From: Pseudomonadota bacterium
GTDB taxonomy: Bacteria; Pseudomonadota; Gammaproteobacteria; Steroidobacterales; Steroidobacteraceae
Direction of reading: 5' to 3'
Assembly (NCBI GenBank): GCA_025356075.1
Contig: JANXUT010000012.1
Location: 1 to 56,353, forward strand
DNA length: 56,353 nucleotides
The translations under genes were made by a program, and so were the position numbers. Positions 19,390-28,414 of the stretch are shown piece by piece. The notes beneath the pieces were generated by a model. That model had not been told where the DNA came from. It was given only the letters and a program-made list of their open reading frames with translations, and ran no database searches. Numbering within the stretch: the stretch's first letter is position 1; each line of letters opens with the position of its first letter.

Positions 19390-19905
19390 TCAACCAGGAT
19401 TCAGGCCGGTGAAGGCCCGCTCTTTCTCGGTTACCGCGAGCGACAGCTTGCCGACGTCGGCCGCGGTCGCCGCCATCATGATCTTCTTGAGTACGCTGTA
19501 TGGCAGCGTCTTGTCGGCCAGCACCGTGACCTCGCGCGCGGCCGGGTCGTTCTTGTCCGACACGGTCCGTTTCTGGGTCTCGGTGGACAGGCTCGTCTTC
19601 AATGCGGTCATCGCCGGCAGCTTGCCGGCATCGATGTCGGCGACCGTCGCAGTCGGCGTGCCGTTCACGAATATCGTGTCCTTGGTGACCATCATCACCG
19701 TCGATTCGTGCGGCTTCGACTCCGACACCGACTGCGGCACCGAGATGTTCTTGGTGTTCGGCATGATCTCGTAGTCGGCCGTGTGCACGAGCATGTAGAC
19801 GACGAGGATGACGAGCATATCGATCATCGGCACCAGCGCGGGCATGCCGTGGCCCCGGTGGTGGCCACCGGGCTTGCGGTTGCGGGTCAGGCGCGAGGAA
19901 ATCAT
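19390..19905 (-). CDS. ExbD/TolR family biopolymer transport protein (second copy)
   Basis: A 171-residue protein with one membrane helix near residues 22-42 containing the PMIDMLVILVVYMLV signature; the Asp of PMID is the proton-channel residue of TolR/ExbD. A periplasmic domain follows, ending with the DKTLPYSVLKKIMMAA region typical of the family. The ATG overlaps the stop of the first ExbD gene as ATGA. Two non-identical ExbD/TolR proteins next to one TolQ is the stoichiometry seen in Myxococcus AglR-AglQ-AglS; classical Tol and Ton systems have one. Confidence 0.9.
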   Translation of the reverse strand: MISSRLTRNRKPGGHHRGHGMPALVPMIDMLVILVVYMLVHTADYEIMPNTKNISVPQSVSESKPHESTVMMVTKDTIFVNGTPTATVADIDAGKLPAMTALKTSLSTETQKRTVSDKNDPAAREVTVLADKTLPYSVLKKIMMAATAADVGKLSLAVTEKERAFTGLNPG

Positions 19906-20411
19906 GTCGTCGCATCTCCGAGCGAAATCTGCGGGAACAGCTCGCCGCGGGCCGGCTTGCCATCGAGCGTGCCTTCGAATGAGCGCACCGCGTCCATCGT
20001 CTCGACGATCGTGTCGTACGGAATGGCGGGCTCGAGCAGCACTGTCGCGTTCCTCATTTCCGGGTAGCGCGCCTTGATGCGGCTCAGCAGGCCCGAGACG
20101 CCGTCGAAGTCGTAGCCCTTGGCCACATTCGGGAAGCTCTGGATCATCCCGGTGTTCTTGTCCTGGACATCGAGCGAGCCCGCGCGCACGACCACCTCAA
20201 GCACCAGCCCCTCGGGGATCTTGATCGGCTCCGAACTCTGCGCCGGCAGGTTGAGTTCGACGATGTGCGTGCGCGAGAAGACCGCCGTGAAGATCAGGAA
20301 GAACAGCAGAATCGTAAAGATATCGAGCATCGGAACGATGTTGACATCGTTCCGACCCTTGAAACGCGCATGGCTGCGCGTTTGCCGGCGGGCTATTACC
20401 GAACCGCTCAC
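19902..20411 (-). CDS. ExbD/TolR family biopolymer transport protein (first copy)
   Basis: A 169-residue protein with a basic cytoplasmic N-terminus and a single helix starting NIVPMLDIFTILLFFLIF (residues about 24-41), carrying the conserved proton-path Asp in PMLD. The periplasmic region ends with the IPYDTIVETMDAVR motif. It overlaps both the upstream ExbB and the downstream second ExbD by four bases, so the three motor genes are translated together. It is clearly diverged from its neighbour, so the pair is unlikely to be a recent duplication. Confidence 0.9.
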   Translation of the reverse strand: MSGSVIARRQTRSHARFKGRNDVNIVPMLDIFTILLFFLIFTAVFSRTHIVELNLPAQSSEPIKIPEGLVLEVVVRAGSLDVQDKNTGMIQSFPNVAKGYDFDGVSGLLSRIKARYPEMRNATVLLEPAIPYDTIVETMDAVRSFEGTLDGKPARGELFPQISLGDATT

Positions 20412-21124
20412 GCCCTGGCTCCACGCACCTCGCCGGTCGAACGGGCAACCGGAGCCGCCGCTGCGGCGGCGGCACCCGCGGCTGCAGCACGCTGCTGCCG
20501 CTCGGTGAGCGTGTTCAGGAACTTGATGCTCGCCACTTCAAGGCTGTCGACGATGTTGGTCGTCTTGGTCTCGAGGTAGAGGTGCGACAGGAGCAACGTG
20601 ATCGCGGCCAGGAGGCCGAGCGCCGTGTTGTTCATCGCGACCGAGATGCTCGCCGAGAGCAGGCTCGCCTTGTCGGCCGGGTTCGCCGTCGCAACCGCCG
20701 CGAAGGCGTTGATGAGGCCGAGCACGGTGCCGAAGAGGCCCATGAGCATGCCGATGTTGGCGAGCGCCGCCAGGTAGTGGGTGCGACGCTCGAGACGCGG
20801 GATCACCTCGACGAGGCTCTCCTCCATCGCCTTCTCGATGTCATCGCGTCGACGCGCCGACTGGATGCGGCTGAGGCCGTACTTCATGACCTGCGCGAGC
20901 GCGGTGCCGGAGGCCTGCACGACGTTCATCGCCTGCTTGTAGTTGCCCGCCTCGAACAGCGGCTGCAGCTCGTCCCAGTGACGGCGATTGCCGGTACCGA
21001 CGCGAGTGAGATAAATGAATCGCTCGATAGCGATCACGATGCCAATCGCCCAGATGAGCGCGATCGGGTACAGGAAGAAACCTCCCTGCTTGAAAAAGTT
21101 GACTATTGTCTCGTAGGCATGCAT
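20408..21124 (-). CDS. MotA/TolQ/ExbB family proton channel protein
   Basis: A 238-residue protein with three predicted membrane helices (about 12-32, 125-150 and 160-195). It has the TolQ/ExbB core LANIGMLMGLFGTVLGLINAF and the late NNTALGLLAAITLLLSHLYL helix, whose Thr contributes to the proton path. It begins MHAYETIVNFFKQGG, preceded by GGAG 8 nt before the ATG. It should form a pentameric stator around ExbD dimers and use the proton motive force. The C-terminus is Ala-rich. An 81-nt gap separates it from the upstream 174-residue gene, the largest gap inside the operon, so an internal promoter is possible. Confidence 0.9.
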   Translation of the reverse strand: MHAYETIVNFFKQGGFFLYPIALIWAIGIVIAIERFIYLTRVGTGNRRHWDELQPLFEAGNYKQAMNVVQASGTALAQVMKYGLSRIQSARRRDDIEKAMEESLVEVIPRLERRTHYLAALANIGMLMGLFGTVLGLINAFAAVATANPADKASLLSASISVAMNNTALGLLAAITLLLSHLYLETKTTNIVDSLEVASIKFLNTLTERQQRAAAAGAAAAAAAPVARSTGEVRGARA

Positions 21125-21205
21125 CTGCGCTGCTCCGTTGGATCCTGCGCGTTATTCCGGCTGGGCCGACCCATTTCACTCAAGTTATGTTACGAAATCC
21201 GTGGC

Positions 21206-21730
21206 TCACTTCTCAGGCCGCTCTTTCACCGCTCCACTTGTGACGTGCGTCTCGTCGCGGGGGCGGTCCGGTGTCAGTGCGCCGTAATAGTCGATCTCGC
21301 GCCGGAAGACCTCGCGGTCCACCGGCTGCAGGGCCTCGTCCACGAGGCTGTTGACCGGACGGCCGACGAGATCGCCGATGTCCGAGCGTTTCCAGGGGAC
21401 GACCACCATGACCTTGGGAAGCTCGCGGTTGCCGGTGATCTGGGTGGTGTCCAGATCGAGCTTGTCGGCCGAGGGGCCGCCGCGGGCGGCCGACGCTGGC
21501 TTCTTGCCGGGCGCCGCCTGGGCCGCGCCGGTCGGGACCGGGTTCGTCCTGGCGGCAGCCACGGGTGCGGCGACGGGCGGTTCCCGCACCGCGGGTTGCG
21601 CGTCCTCAATAGCCTGCGAGCGAGCGAGCGCGTCCTTGTCGGCGGCTGCCGGCGTCGTCTGCGCGGCGGCGGTCGTCAGGGCGCCCGCGAGGCACAGGGC
21701 CGCAGTGAGGAGTCGTGCGAGTGCGGTCAC
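21206..21730 (-). CDS. small secreted Pro/Ala-rich protein of the envelope-motor operon
   Basis: A 174-residue protein with a signal peptide (TALARLLTAALCLAGALTTAAAQ). A low-complexity Ala/Pro linker (about 25-85) leads to a compact C-terminal part containing TTQITGNRELPKVMVVVPWKR, a stretch resembling conserved tails of proteins linked to ExbB operons. The GTG start overlaps the stop of the large TPR gene as GTGA and has GGAGG four bases upstream, so translation is coupled. Function unknown; the PWKR region may be a binding motif. Confidence 0.75.
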   Translation of the reverse strand: MTALARLLTAALCLAGALTTAAAQTTPAAADKDALARSQAIEDAQPAVREPPVAAPVAAARTNPVPTGAAQAAPGKKPASAARGGPSADKLDLDTTQITGNRELPKVMVVVPWKRSDIGDLVGRPVNSLVDEALQPVDREVFRREIDYYGALTPDRPRDETHVTSGAVKERPEK

Positions 21731-24700
21731 TGGGCCTCCGTCCGTGCGCTCTTCTGGCCGCTGCCGAGTCGCTGCTTGATCTCTGCAATCCATGCCGACA
21801 TCTGCTTGTCCTCGCCGCCGGCCAGCGCCAGCGAGCTCTCGTACTGCCTGAGCGCGTCCGCGGGCTTCTGCAGGTAGAGGTCGAGTAGTACACCGAAGTT
21901 CCGGTGCGTGCGCGGCATATCCGAATCGAGCTCGAGCGCGCGCCCGTAGGCGTGCTCCGCGTCCTGGAACCGGCCGAGCTGCCGGTAGACGGCGCCAAGC
22001 TCGGCCTGGGCAATCGCGTTGTTCGGGTTGCGCTTCGCGGCCTCGCTGAGCGCCGCCTCGGCTTCCGTCCAGTGGCCCTGGCGCGCCTCGACGATGCCGA
22101 GGTCGAGCGGGGGACCGGCGAGCGTTGGCGCGGCGTCCTTAAGCGCCGTGAACTCGCTGACCGCCCGGGCGCTGTTGCCCTGCTCGGCGGCGACGACGGC
22201 CTCCTGGAAGCGCGTCGCGATCGGCAATGGCACGGCCGGTGGCGCCGGTGGCGGCACCGGCGGCGGCGCGCCACGTTTGCCCGCGGAGGGCTGCCCGGCA
22301 GGCGACGGCACTTCGACCGGCGCCGCTCCCGCGGCCGCATCGATCACGAGGTCCTCGTTTTCCTCCGCCTTCGCGAAGCGCGCGGGCTTCAGCTTGGCGA
22401 GGGCCGTGAAGCTCTGGCGCACGGAGGCATCGTAGACGCCCTGCGCCGCGCGCACGGCATTGATCATGTGGATCTCGATCGCCTTGTCGACGAACGGGTC
22501 CGCCTGGTCCTCGAGCAGCAGGTTGTACTGCTCGAGCTCCTCGTCCTTGAGCGTCTTCGGGCGCTCGGACTTCAGCAGGTCCTCGCTCAGGTGGCGGTAA
22601 AGCTCCGCCATCTCGTAAGTCGCGCCGGTCGAGACCTCGGCGACGGAGTAGGCATCGGCAGCTTCGTAGGCCTTGAGCGCGCGCTGCATCGCGGTGCGCT
22701 TGGCCTCGAGCGACTTCTTGAGCGGCAGCGTCAAGCGGATCGCATTGAACTCATCGCGCGTCGGCTGTGCGAGCTCGAGCGAGGCGACCGCCGCGAGGTA
22801 GCGGCTGCGGTCGGTGCGCGCCGCGCCGGCGGCGTGGTCCGCCGCGACGATATCGGCCAGCAACGCCGCGCGGCGTGGCGCGTCGCCGCGCGCCTGCGCC
22901 ATCTCGGCGAGCTTCTGGCGCGCCTCCAGCGCGGGCTCGAACGGCGTCGGGAAGCGCTTGACGTAGAGCTCCCAGCTGGCTGCACACCTCGCGAGGTCGC
23001 CGGACTTCTCGTAGAGCGTCGCGGCCTGCGACAGCGCCTCGCGCTGCAGGTCCGCCGAGCCGCCGGGGGCGACCGCGATGCGTTCGAACTCGGCCGCGGC
23101 CTGGCCGGGATGGCCGCCCTCGACGTAGGCCCCCGCCAGCTTGCGGGTGACTTCCGGCTGCAGTTCGCTCGCCGGGAAATTGCGCCGGAAGCCCTCGAGA
23201 ACCTCGATCGCGCGTGGCCATTCCTTGAGTCCGATGAGGAGCGCCGCGGCGTCGTAGTCCGCCGTCGCACGGATCTTTGCGCCGGGGGCGAGCTTGGCGA
23301 TGCGCAGGAAATCTTCGACCGCACCGGCGTCATCGCCGGCGGCCTTGCGCGCCTCGCCCTGTTTGTAGACGGACGCGGCAATGCGCTCGTCGATGGCGCT
23401 TCGCTGCGGGTCGTTCGCCGGCAGCAGCGTCTGCACCTGCAGGTACGCGCCCTCGGCCTTGTCGTACTGCGCGAGCTCGAACTGGCCGTTGGCGATCACC
23501 GTCCAGGCCGTCCGCTGTTTCTCGACGTCGACGGACGGTCGGCGCGCGAGGATCATGTCGGCGACATCGACCGCCTTGGCGTAGTCCTTAACGTCGTAGA
23601 GCTCGCGCGCGGTACGCACCAGCACCGGCACGCTCTCCGGGTGCTCCTGGAAGGTGACCGCGAACCTGAGGCCGCTCTCGAGACCCTGCCGGTGCCAGGC
23701 GGCCTTCGCGTCGGCCTTGAGCTCGGCTTCTTCCTTCTCGTAGGACACGAGTGCCGCGTAGCCGGCCGTCGCCGACTTCGCGTTCGGGGTGTAGGTGTAG
23801 GCGGTCCGCTCGTACTCGAGCGCCGCATCGTGGAACTGGTGGCTCTCGAACAGCGTGTCGGCGAGCAGGTAGTTGGTCGCCGCCGCCTCCGGGTCGTCCG
23901 GGAAGGACTCCAGGAACTCGCGGTACCAGCGCGCCGCCTCCTGGTAGTCGGCGGGCAGCTTCGAGCCTTGGGCCTGGGCGTGGTAGAACGCCGCGAGATC
24001 CTTGACGTTGGTCTTGAGCTCACGCACGACGAGCGGTGAGTCGCCGGGCTTGCGCGCAGCCCAGAACGACGACCCGAGGCGGTACTGCTGCACGTACTCG
24101 CGCTTGCCGTCGAGCACGAGCGATGCGAAGCCACCGCGCTTGTAGGCCTCGATCGCCTGCATCTGCAGCAGCGGCGCGCTGCCGTGGTTCGGCTCGCGCT
24201 TGGCGAAGGCCCGGTAGGCGTTGGCCGCGTCCGTCCAGCGCTCCTTGCTGACGTACAGATCGCCGAGCGTCGCGTACAGGAGGTGCGCGTACAGCTTGCT
24301 GCCATGGTGGCTCAGGAACGCGTCGATGCCCTTGGCATCCTCGTCGAACGAAAACGAAATCGCGCAGACACGCAGGGTATCCTCGACGAGCTCGCGCTGC
24401 GGCCGCGTGAAGCCCTCGATGTCGCGCTCCTTGCCGGCGGCATCGAGCAGACTGCGGTCAAGGAGCTTCGCGAACGAATCAAGCGCCGACTCAGCGTCGC
24501 CGCGCTTGAAGAGCGCCCAGCCATGCTTGTAGAGGCTCTGCTCGTAGAACTCCGAACGCGAGCCGATCGCGATCACGCTCGCATACGCGCTCGTCGCCTC
24601 CGGCCAGCGCCGCGCCATGAACAGGACTTCGCCGCGACGGAACTCAGCCTCGGCGCGGTACTGGCTCGACGGGTAGCGCTTGACCAGCTCGTTCAGCGTC

Positions 24701-25140
24701 GCAAGCGCCTTGTCGTCCTTCTGGTCGGCCTCGTAGGCGCGTGCCAGCTGGTAGAGCACCGAATCGTTGCGCTCGTAGTTGGGATAGGCCGCGAGCAGCT
24801 TCGTGTAGAGCAGGATCGCGTCGGTCGTGTCGAGCGGCGAACCCTGCGCCAGGTCCTTTTCGATGCGGTCGACCTCGCCCGCCTCGAGCTTCAGGTCGCC
24901 GAGCCGACGCATGGCCTCGGCGCGCAGTGCCGCATCGCCTTTCGCGAGGTCGAGGAACGCCGCATAGTTCTCGCGGGCGCGGTCGGAGCCGCCGCTGACA
25001 GGATCGTCCGGGCGAACATCGACCTGCCGCTGGCTGAGGTCGGCGATGGTCGCCGCCTTCTTCTTCGCCGCCGCCTCGACGGCCGGGGCCGCGAGCAGCG
25101 TCGCGCAGGCAATCGCGATGCAGGTGCGCAGCCGGTTCAT
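21727..25140 (-). CDS. large periplasmic tetratricopeptide-repeat protein
   Basis: An 1137-residue secreted protein: signal peptide about 1-23, then TPR-type helical repeats over most of the length. Good units include YQLARAYEADQKDDKALATLNELVKRYP and, near the C-terminus, AELGAVYRQLGRFQDAEHAYGRALELD. A Pro-rich hinge (PPPVPPPAPPAVPLP, around residue 975) separates a large N-terminal solenoid from about four C-terminal TPRs. Proteins of this size and layout scaffold trans-envelope machines; Myxococcus GltD/AgmU is a comparable large TPR protein. It overlaps both neighbours by four bases. No enzymatic motif is visible. Confidence 0.88.
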   Translation of the reverse strand: MNRLRTCIAIACATLLAAPAVEAAAKKKAATIADLSQRQVDVRPDDPVSGGSDRARENYAAFLDLAKGDAALRAEAMRRLGDLKLEAGEVDRIEKDLAQGSPLDTTDAILLYTKLLAAYPNYERNDSVLYQLARAYEADQKDDKALATLNELVKRYPSSQYRAEAEFRRGEVLFMARRWPEATSAYASVIAIGSRSEFYEQSLYKHGWALFKRGDAESALDSFAKLLDRSLLDAAGKERDIEGFTRPQRELVEDTLRVCAISFSFDEDAKGIDAFLSHHGSKLYAHLLYATLGDLYVSKERWTDAANAYRAFAKREPNHGSAPLLQMQAIEAYKRGGFASLVLDGKREYVQQYRLGSSFWAARKPGDSPLVVRELKTNVKDLAAFYHAQAQGSKLPADYQEAARWYREFLESFPDDPEAAATNYLLADTLFESHQFHDAALEYERTAYTYTPNAKSATAGYAALVSYEKEEAELKADAKAAWHRQGLESGLRFAVTFQEHPESVPVLVRTARELYDVKDYAKAVDVADMILARRPSVDVEKQRTAWTVIANGQFELAQYDKAEGAYLQVQTLLPANDPQRSAIDERIAASVYKQGEARKAAGDDAGAVEDFLRIAKLAPGAKIRATADYDAAALLIGLKEWPRAIEVLEGFRRNFPASELQPEVTRKLAGAYVEGGHPGQAAAEFERIAVAPGGSADLQREALSQAATLYEKSGDLARCAASWELYVKRFPTPFEPALEARQKLAEMAQARGDAPRRAALLADIVAADHAAGAARTDRSRYLAAVASLELAQPTRDEFNAIRLTLPLKKSLEAKRTAMQRALKAYEAADAYSVAEVSTGATYEMAELYRHLSEDLLKSERPKTLKDEELEQYNLLLEDQADPFVDKAIEIHMINAVRAAQGVYDASVRQSFTALAKLKPARFAKAEENEDLVIDAAAGAAPVEVPSPAGQPSAGKRGAPPPVPPPAPPAVPLPIATRFQEAVVAAEQGNSARAVSEFTALKDAAPTLAGPPLDLGIVEARQGHWTEAEAALSEAAKRNPNNAIAQAELGAVYRQLGRFQDAEHAYGRALELDSDMPRTHRNFGVLLDLYLQKPADALRQYESSLALAGGEDKQMSAWIAEIKQRLGSGQKSARTEAQ

Positions 25141-27086
25141 TTCGGGTCGTCCGGGGACTGCGGCGCGGCCGGCGTCGCCGGCTTCTGCTCACCAGCGGCG
25201 GCACGGTCATAGATCGTCGCGAGAGCGTAGCGCGCCTGCAGCATGTAGGTCGAGATCCGGTCCTTCTGGGAGGCAAGCTCGGTCACGGCGATCTCGGCGA
25301 GGTAGTCCGCCTGCGCGTGCTCGAGCGCCGCCAGGCGATCGCGGGCCGCCTCGATGCGCGGGCGCAGCTCACCGATGCGCTGGCCAAACTCGCCGTTGCG
25401 ATCCGGCACCGCGGTCTTGGCCTCCTGGACCAGCGACCAGCGCTTCTCCGTCTCGCGCAGCGCCTGCGAGACGTCGCGCAGGTCCTTGCGGGCCGCCCAG
25501 GCGCGTGCCTTGAAGCCGTCGTTCATCTGCCAGTAGATGACGCCCTTGACGAGGCGCAGCTTCTCGCGCGCCTCGCTGACGTCGGGGTCATCGCCGGCGG
25601 CGGCGAGTACGCCTTCCATCTGCTCGACTTGGGCCCAGATCGCGCGTTCACGCGGCGTACCGAGCGCGGCACGGTCACCGGTCGACTCGGCGCTCGCGAC
25701 GCGCGACTCGAACTCGGTGCGGCGATGCTGCAGCTCCTCGACGTCGACCCCCTTGAGCTTCTCGAGCACGACCGGCAAGCGCTCGGCGTAGCGCTGCCGG
25801 CGCGTCGCCAGCATGTCGTCGAAGGCATCGACGCTCGTTGCCCAACCGTCGAGGTTGCGCTCCATGTAGCGCATCATCCGGTAGTTCTTGAGGCCTTCCT
25901 GGAACTCGTTGCGGGCCAGGAGATGGAAGAGGTACCGCGACTCGGGTGCGTCGGGGAGCGATGACAGCTGCCAGAACCAGCCGAGCTGGTTCTTCGATTC
26001 GTTCTTGACGATCGTCTCGATCAGGCCACCCTTGCGGATCGAGTCGATCGACTCATCGAGGCGAGCGCTCTCGGCGATGAACTCCCGGATCGCGGTCTCG
26101 TAGGCCTCCGCCGCCTGGCGGTCGGCGCCGAGCTTGCCGAAGGCGTACGGCACGGCGAGGTAACTCTCCTGCACCGCTGAATCGAGCAGGTTGCGACCGT
26201 GCAGCTCCGTCCACGGCACGAGCGCCTCGCGATACTTCTCGACGCCACTCTCCGCCCAGCCGACGCCGAGCAGCGCCTTGGTCGACAGCGGACCGTCGAG
26301 CCGCACGCGCTCGAGGTAGGGACGTGCCTCGAGCGGGCGATTGGCCTGCAGGAGCGCGTAGCCGAGCGCGAGGTTCGCCTTGTCGCGCAGCGCATCGAGC
26401 TCGCGGTTGCTGCGATCGATCTGGCCGACCGCATCCAGCATGTGGACGCCCTCGTCGAGCTTGCCGCTGCGCACCAGCGCGACGCCCAAGTTGAACTGGG
26501 CGTAGGCCTGCCACGTAACCGGGCCCTTCCAGTTGTCGAGTGCGCGGATCGCTTCGGGGTACTTTCCCTGGTACATCAGCGACTGGGCGAGCAGCATCCG
26601 TCGCTCGGCTTCCATCTCAGGTGACAGACCCGCGCGCCCGGCCGCCGCGAGCGTCTCAGTCGCCTTGTCGAGGTAGCCACGCAGGTACCAGACCTTGCCG
26701 AGGAAGAAGCGCGCGCGGTCCCGGACCGCCGGCGGCACGTTCTTTCCATCGAGCACGCGGGCGAATATCTCGCCAGCCTCGCGGTGCTGCCCGACGGACA
26801 GGTAGAGGCCACCGAGCAGAAGCTCCGCGTCGTCGGCGTGGTGCTGGAGGCGGTTCTTTACCTGCGCGGCGGTGAGGCGCGTGAGTGCGTCGAAGTAGTC
26901 GTCCTGGAAGAAATAGAAGAGTACGTCGCCGTAGTAAAGGTCCTGCACCTTCACCGGCGGCAGCGCACCCGGCGTCGGCGCGACGCGCGGCGTCGCGAAC
27001 GCAAAGGGCGCCGCGAGCACGAGCAGCCAGCCGAGCGCCGAGCTGACGCGGCGCGTGCCGAGGCGCGGATTGCCGCCTTCGGTCAC
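25137..27086 (-). CDS. periplasmic TPR-containing protein
   Basis: About 649 residues. A signal peptide (SALGWLLVLAAPFAFA) precedes a conserved DLYYGDVLFYFFQDDYFDAL segment, then TPR-like repeats (about 60-330) and a long alpha-helical, probably coiled-coil, C-terminal part (about 430-620). The LYYGDVLFYFFQ block just after the signal peptide is a recurring feature of TPR proteins encoded beside ExbB/ExbD-AgmX operons. The GTG at 27086 is chosen because AAGGAG lies five bases upstream and it overlaps the preceding stop as GTGA; a GTG two codons earlier overlaps the ribosome site itself. Confidence 0.87.
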   Translation of the reverse strand: MTEGGNPRLGTRRVSSALGWLLVLAAPFAFATPRVAPTPGALPPVKVQDLYYGDVLFYFFQDDYFDALTRLTAAQVKNRLQHHADDAELLLGGLYLSVGQHREAGEIFARVLDGKNVPPAVRDRARFFLGKVWYLRGYLDKATETLAAAGRAGLSPEMEAERRMLLAQSLMYQGKYPEAIRALDNWKGPVTWQAYAQFNLGVALVRSGKLDEGVHMLDAVGQIDRSNRELDALRDKANLALGYALLQANRPLEARPYLERVRLDGPLSTKALLGVGWAESGVEKYREALVPWTELHGRNLLDSAVQESYLAVPYAFGKLGADRQAAEAYETAIREFIAESARLDESIDSIRKGGLIETIVKNESKNQLGWFWQLSSLPDAPESRYLFHLLARNEFQEGLKNYRMMRYMERNLDGWATSVDAFDDMLATRRQRYAERLPVVLEKLKGVDVEELQHRRTEFESRVASAESTGDRAALGTPRERAIWAQVEQMEGVLAAAGDDPDVSEAREKLRLVKGVIYWQMNDGFKARAWAARKDLRDVSQALRETEKRWSLVQEAKTAVPDRNGEFGQRIGELRPRIEAARDRLAALEHAQADYLAEIAVTELASQKDRISTYMLQARYALATIYDRAAAGEQKPATPAAPQSPDDPK

Positions 27087-27682
27087 TCCCACTCCTTGAT
27101 CGTGAACTCCGGCTGCTGCGCGCTCTGCCGATCAGAAATCTTAAGCTCGACGTATTTGGCGCCGACGCCCTTCTCGAAGGTCAGGTTCGCGCCGCGCTTG
27201 TAGTCACGCTCGTGCGTGCCCTTGCCGGTGAAGAACGCGACGAGCTCATGCTTGCCGGTCTTGAGGTTACCGATGAACACCCGGTGCACACCGCCGCGGT
27301 TGAGCGCCTCGACCTCGCGGTCGGTATACAGGTAGTTGGCGACTTCCTTGTTGTCGAGCTTCAGCTGCAGCGAGTCGAGCTGGAAGAAGGTGCCAACGTC
27401 GAGCGAGATGAAGACGGCGACCTGGGTGTTGGCCGGGAAGAGCAGCTCTTCCTCGAGCAGAAACAGGTCGCGGTTAAGGTCGAGCACTTCCTTCTTCAGC
27501 GACTGGACGTCGCCGTCGAGGCTCCTGAAGTCCCCGCTCGGCGCCGCCGGCGCCTCGGCCGCCACCGGAGCTGCCGCGGGGCCTGGAGGGGTCTGCGCCT
27601 CCGCGACGCCGACCGATGCGGCGAATAGCGCACAGCCGAGCGCGGCACGTGCGAGCAAGGAGCGAATTGAGGTGATTGCCAT
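27083..27682 (-). CDS. secreted coiled-coil/beta protein of the envelope-motor operon, unknown
   Basis: About 199 residues with a signal peptide (LLARAALGCALFAASVGVAEA). An Ala/Pro linker and a short heptad coiled coil (GDVQSLKKEVLDLNRDLFLLEEELLF) follow, then a beta-rich domain (about 95-190) containing VAVFISLDVGTFFQLDSLQLKLDN and GKHELVAFFTGKG, which looks like a PEGA- or Ig-like sandwich. ATG 27682 has AGAAGG upstream. An alternative ATG at 27700 overlaps the stop of a small ORF as TGATG. The beta domain may bind peptidoglycan or an outer-membrane partner; this is an inference. Confidence 0.8.
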   Translation of the reverse strand: MAITSIRSLLARAALGCALFAASVGVAEAQTPPGPAAAPVAAEAPAAPSGDFRSLDGDVQSLKKEVLDLNRDLFLLEEELLFPANTQVAVFISLDVGTFFQLDSLQLKLDNKEVANYLYTDREVEALNRGGVHRVFIGNLKTGKHELVAFFTGKGTHERDYKRGANLTFEKGVGAKYVELKISDRQSAQQPEFTIKEWE

Positions 27683-27699
27683 CGTCGGAGCCTTCTGCA

Positions 27700-27840
27700 T
27701 CAGGTGCGCCACTGCGCACCGGTAAACCACGCAATCAAGCGCTGGGTCCACGACACGCGGATGCGTCGTTCGGACGGGTCACGTCGCACGCGGCTGCGTC
27801 CCAAGCCAAGCATCGCGACGGCGATCAGCGGACTGTCCAT
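27700..27840 (-). CDS. possible 46-residue basic protein
   Basis: A short frame with GGAGAGAACA just before its ATG. It encodes a hydrophobic N-terminus (DSPLIAVAMLGLG), a basic middle (RSRVRRDPSERRIRVSW) and an aromatic end (QRLIAWFTGAQWRT). It fills the gap between the thioredoxin stop and the coiled-coil gene, and its TGA overlaps an ATG of the next gene. I know no family. Position and ribosome site favour translation; the short length means chance cannot be excluded. Confidence 0.45.
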   Translation of the reverse strand: MDSPLIAVAMLGLGRSRVRRDPSERRIRVSWTQRLIAWFTGAQWRT

Positions 27841-27856
27841 TGTTCTCTCCGTTCCT

Positions 27857-28414
27857 CTACTCGTCCAGCAGCCGGCGCAGCTCGACCAGCAGCGCGGCGT
27901 CGCCGGCTGCATCCAGTTCACCGTGCGCGTAGCGCACGACTCCACCGCGATCGACGAGCAGCGTCAGCGGCACGTCGCCGACCTCGAAGCGCCGGCCGAT
28001 CACCTTTTCCGAATCAAACGCGTTGCCGAAGCGCACGCCAACGGCTCGCGCAAGGTCGGCGGCCGAGGCAGGCTTGTCATCGAGGCTTATCCCGACGACG
28101 ACCAGCCCCGCGCTCGCGTAGGTCGCATTGAGCTTGCCGAGGCGTTCGAGGAAGGCGCGACACGATCCGCACCAGCTCGTCCAGAAACCGAGGACGACCA
28201 CCTCGCCGCGACGCTCTGACAGACGGAAGTTGCGGCTCTGGCCCGTGAACAGCCGCTCGACAAGTTCAGGCGCGGGCTTGCCGAGGAGCGGGTGCCGCGC
28301 GGCGCGATCGACCGCGACTGCGCTGCCGCTGCCGAGCAACGCGGTCGCGAGCACGGCGGCGGCGTAAGCCACTGATCGAAAGGACGGGGAACGACGCTGA
28401 ACCACGGCGGCCAT
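27857..28414 (-). CDS. TlpA-like thiol-disulfide oxidoreductase, exported
   Basis: About 185 residues: an N-terminal membrane anchor or signal (SVAYAAAVLATALLGSGSAVA) and a TlpA/AhpC-TSA thioredoxin fold with the redox motif WCGSC in FWTSWCGSCRAFLERL and the cis-Pro region VGDVPLTLLVDRGG. Such proteins reduce disulfides in the periplasm, often for cytochrome c maturation. The start is set at ATG 28414 with GGAG just upstream; the frame stays open to a TTG at 28450. It is the first gene of the envelope-motor operon and faces a long non-coding region that should hold the promoter. Confidence 0.87.
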   Translation of the reverse strand: MAAVVQRRSPSFRSVAYAAAVLATALLGSGSAVAVDRAARHPLLGKPAPELVERLFTGQSRNFRLSERRGEVVVLGFWTSWCGSCRAFLERLGKLNATYASAGLVVVGISLDDKPASAADLARAVGVRFGNAFDSEKVIGRRFEVGDVPLTLLVDRGGVVRYAHGELDAAGDAALLVELRRLLDE

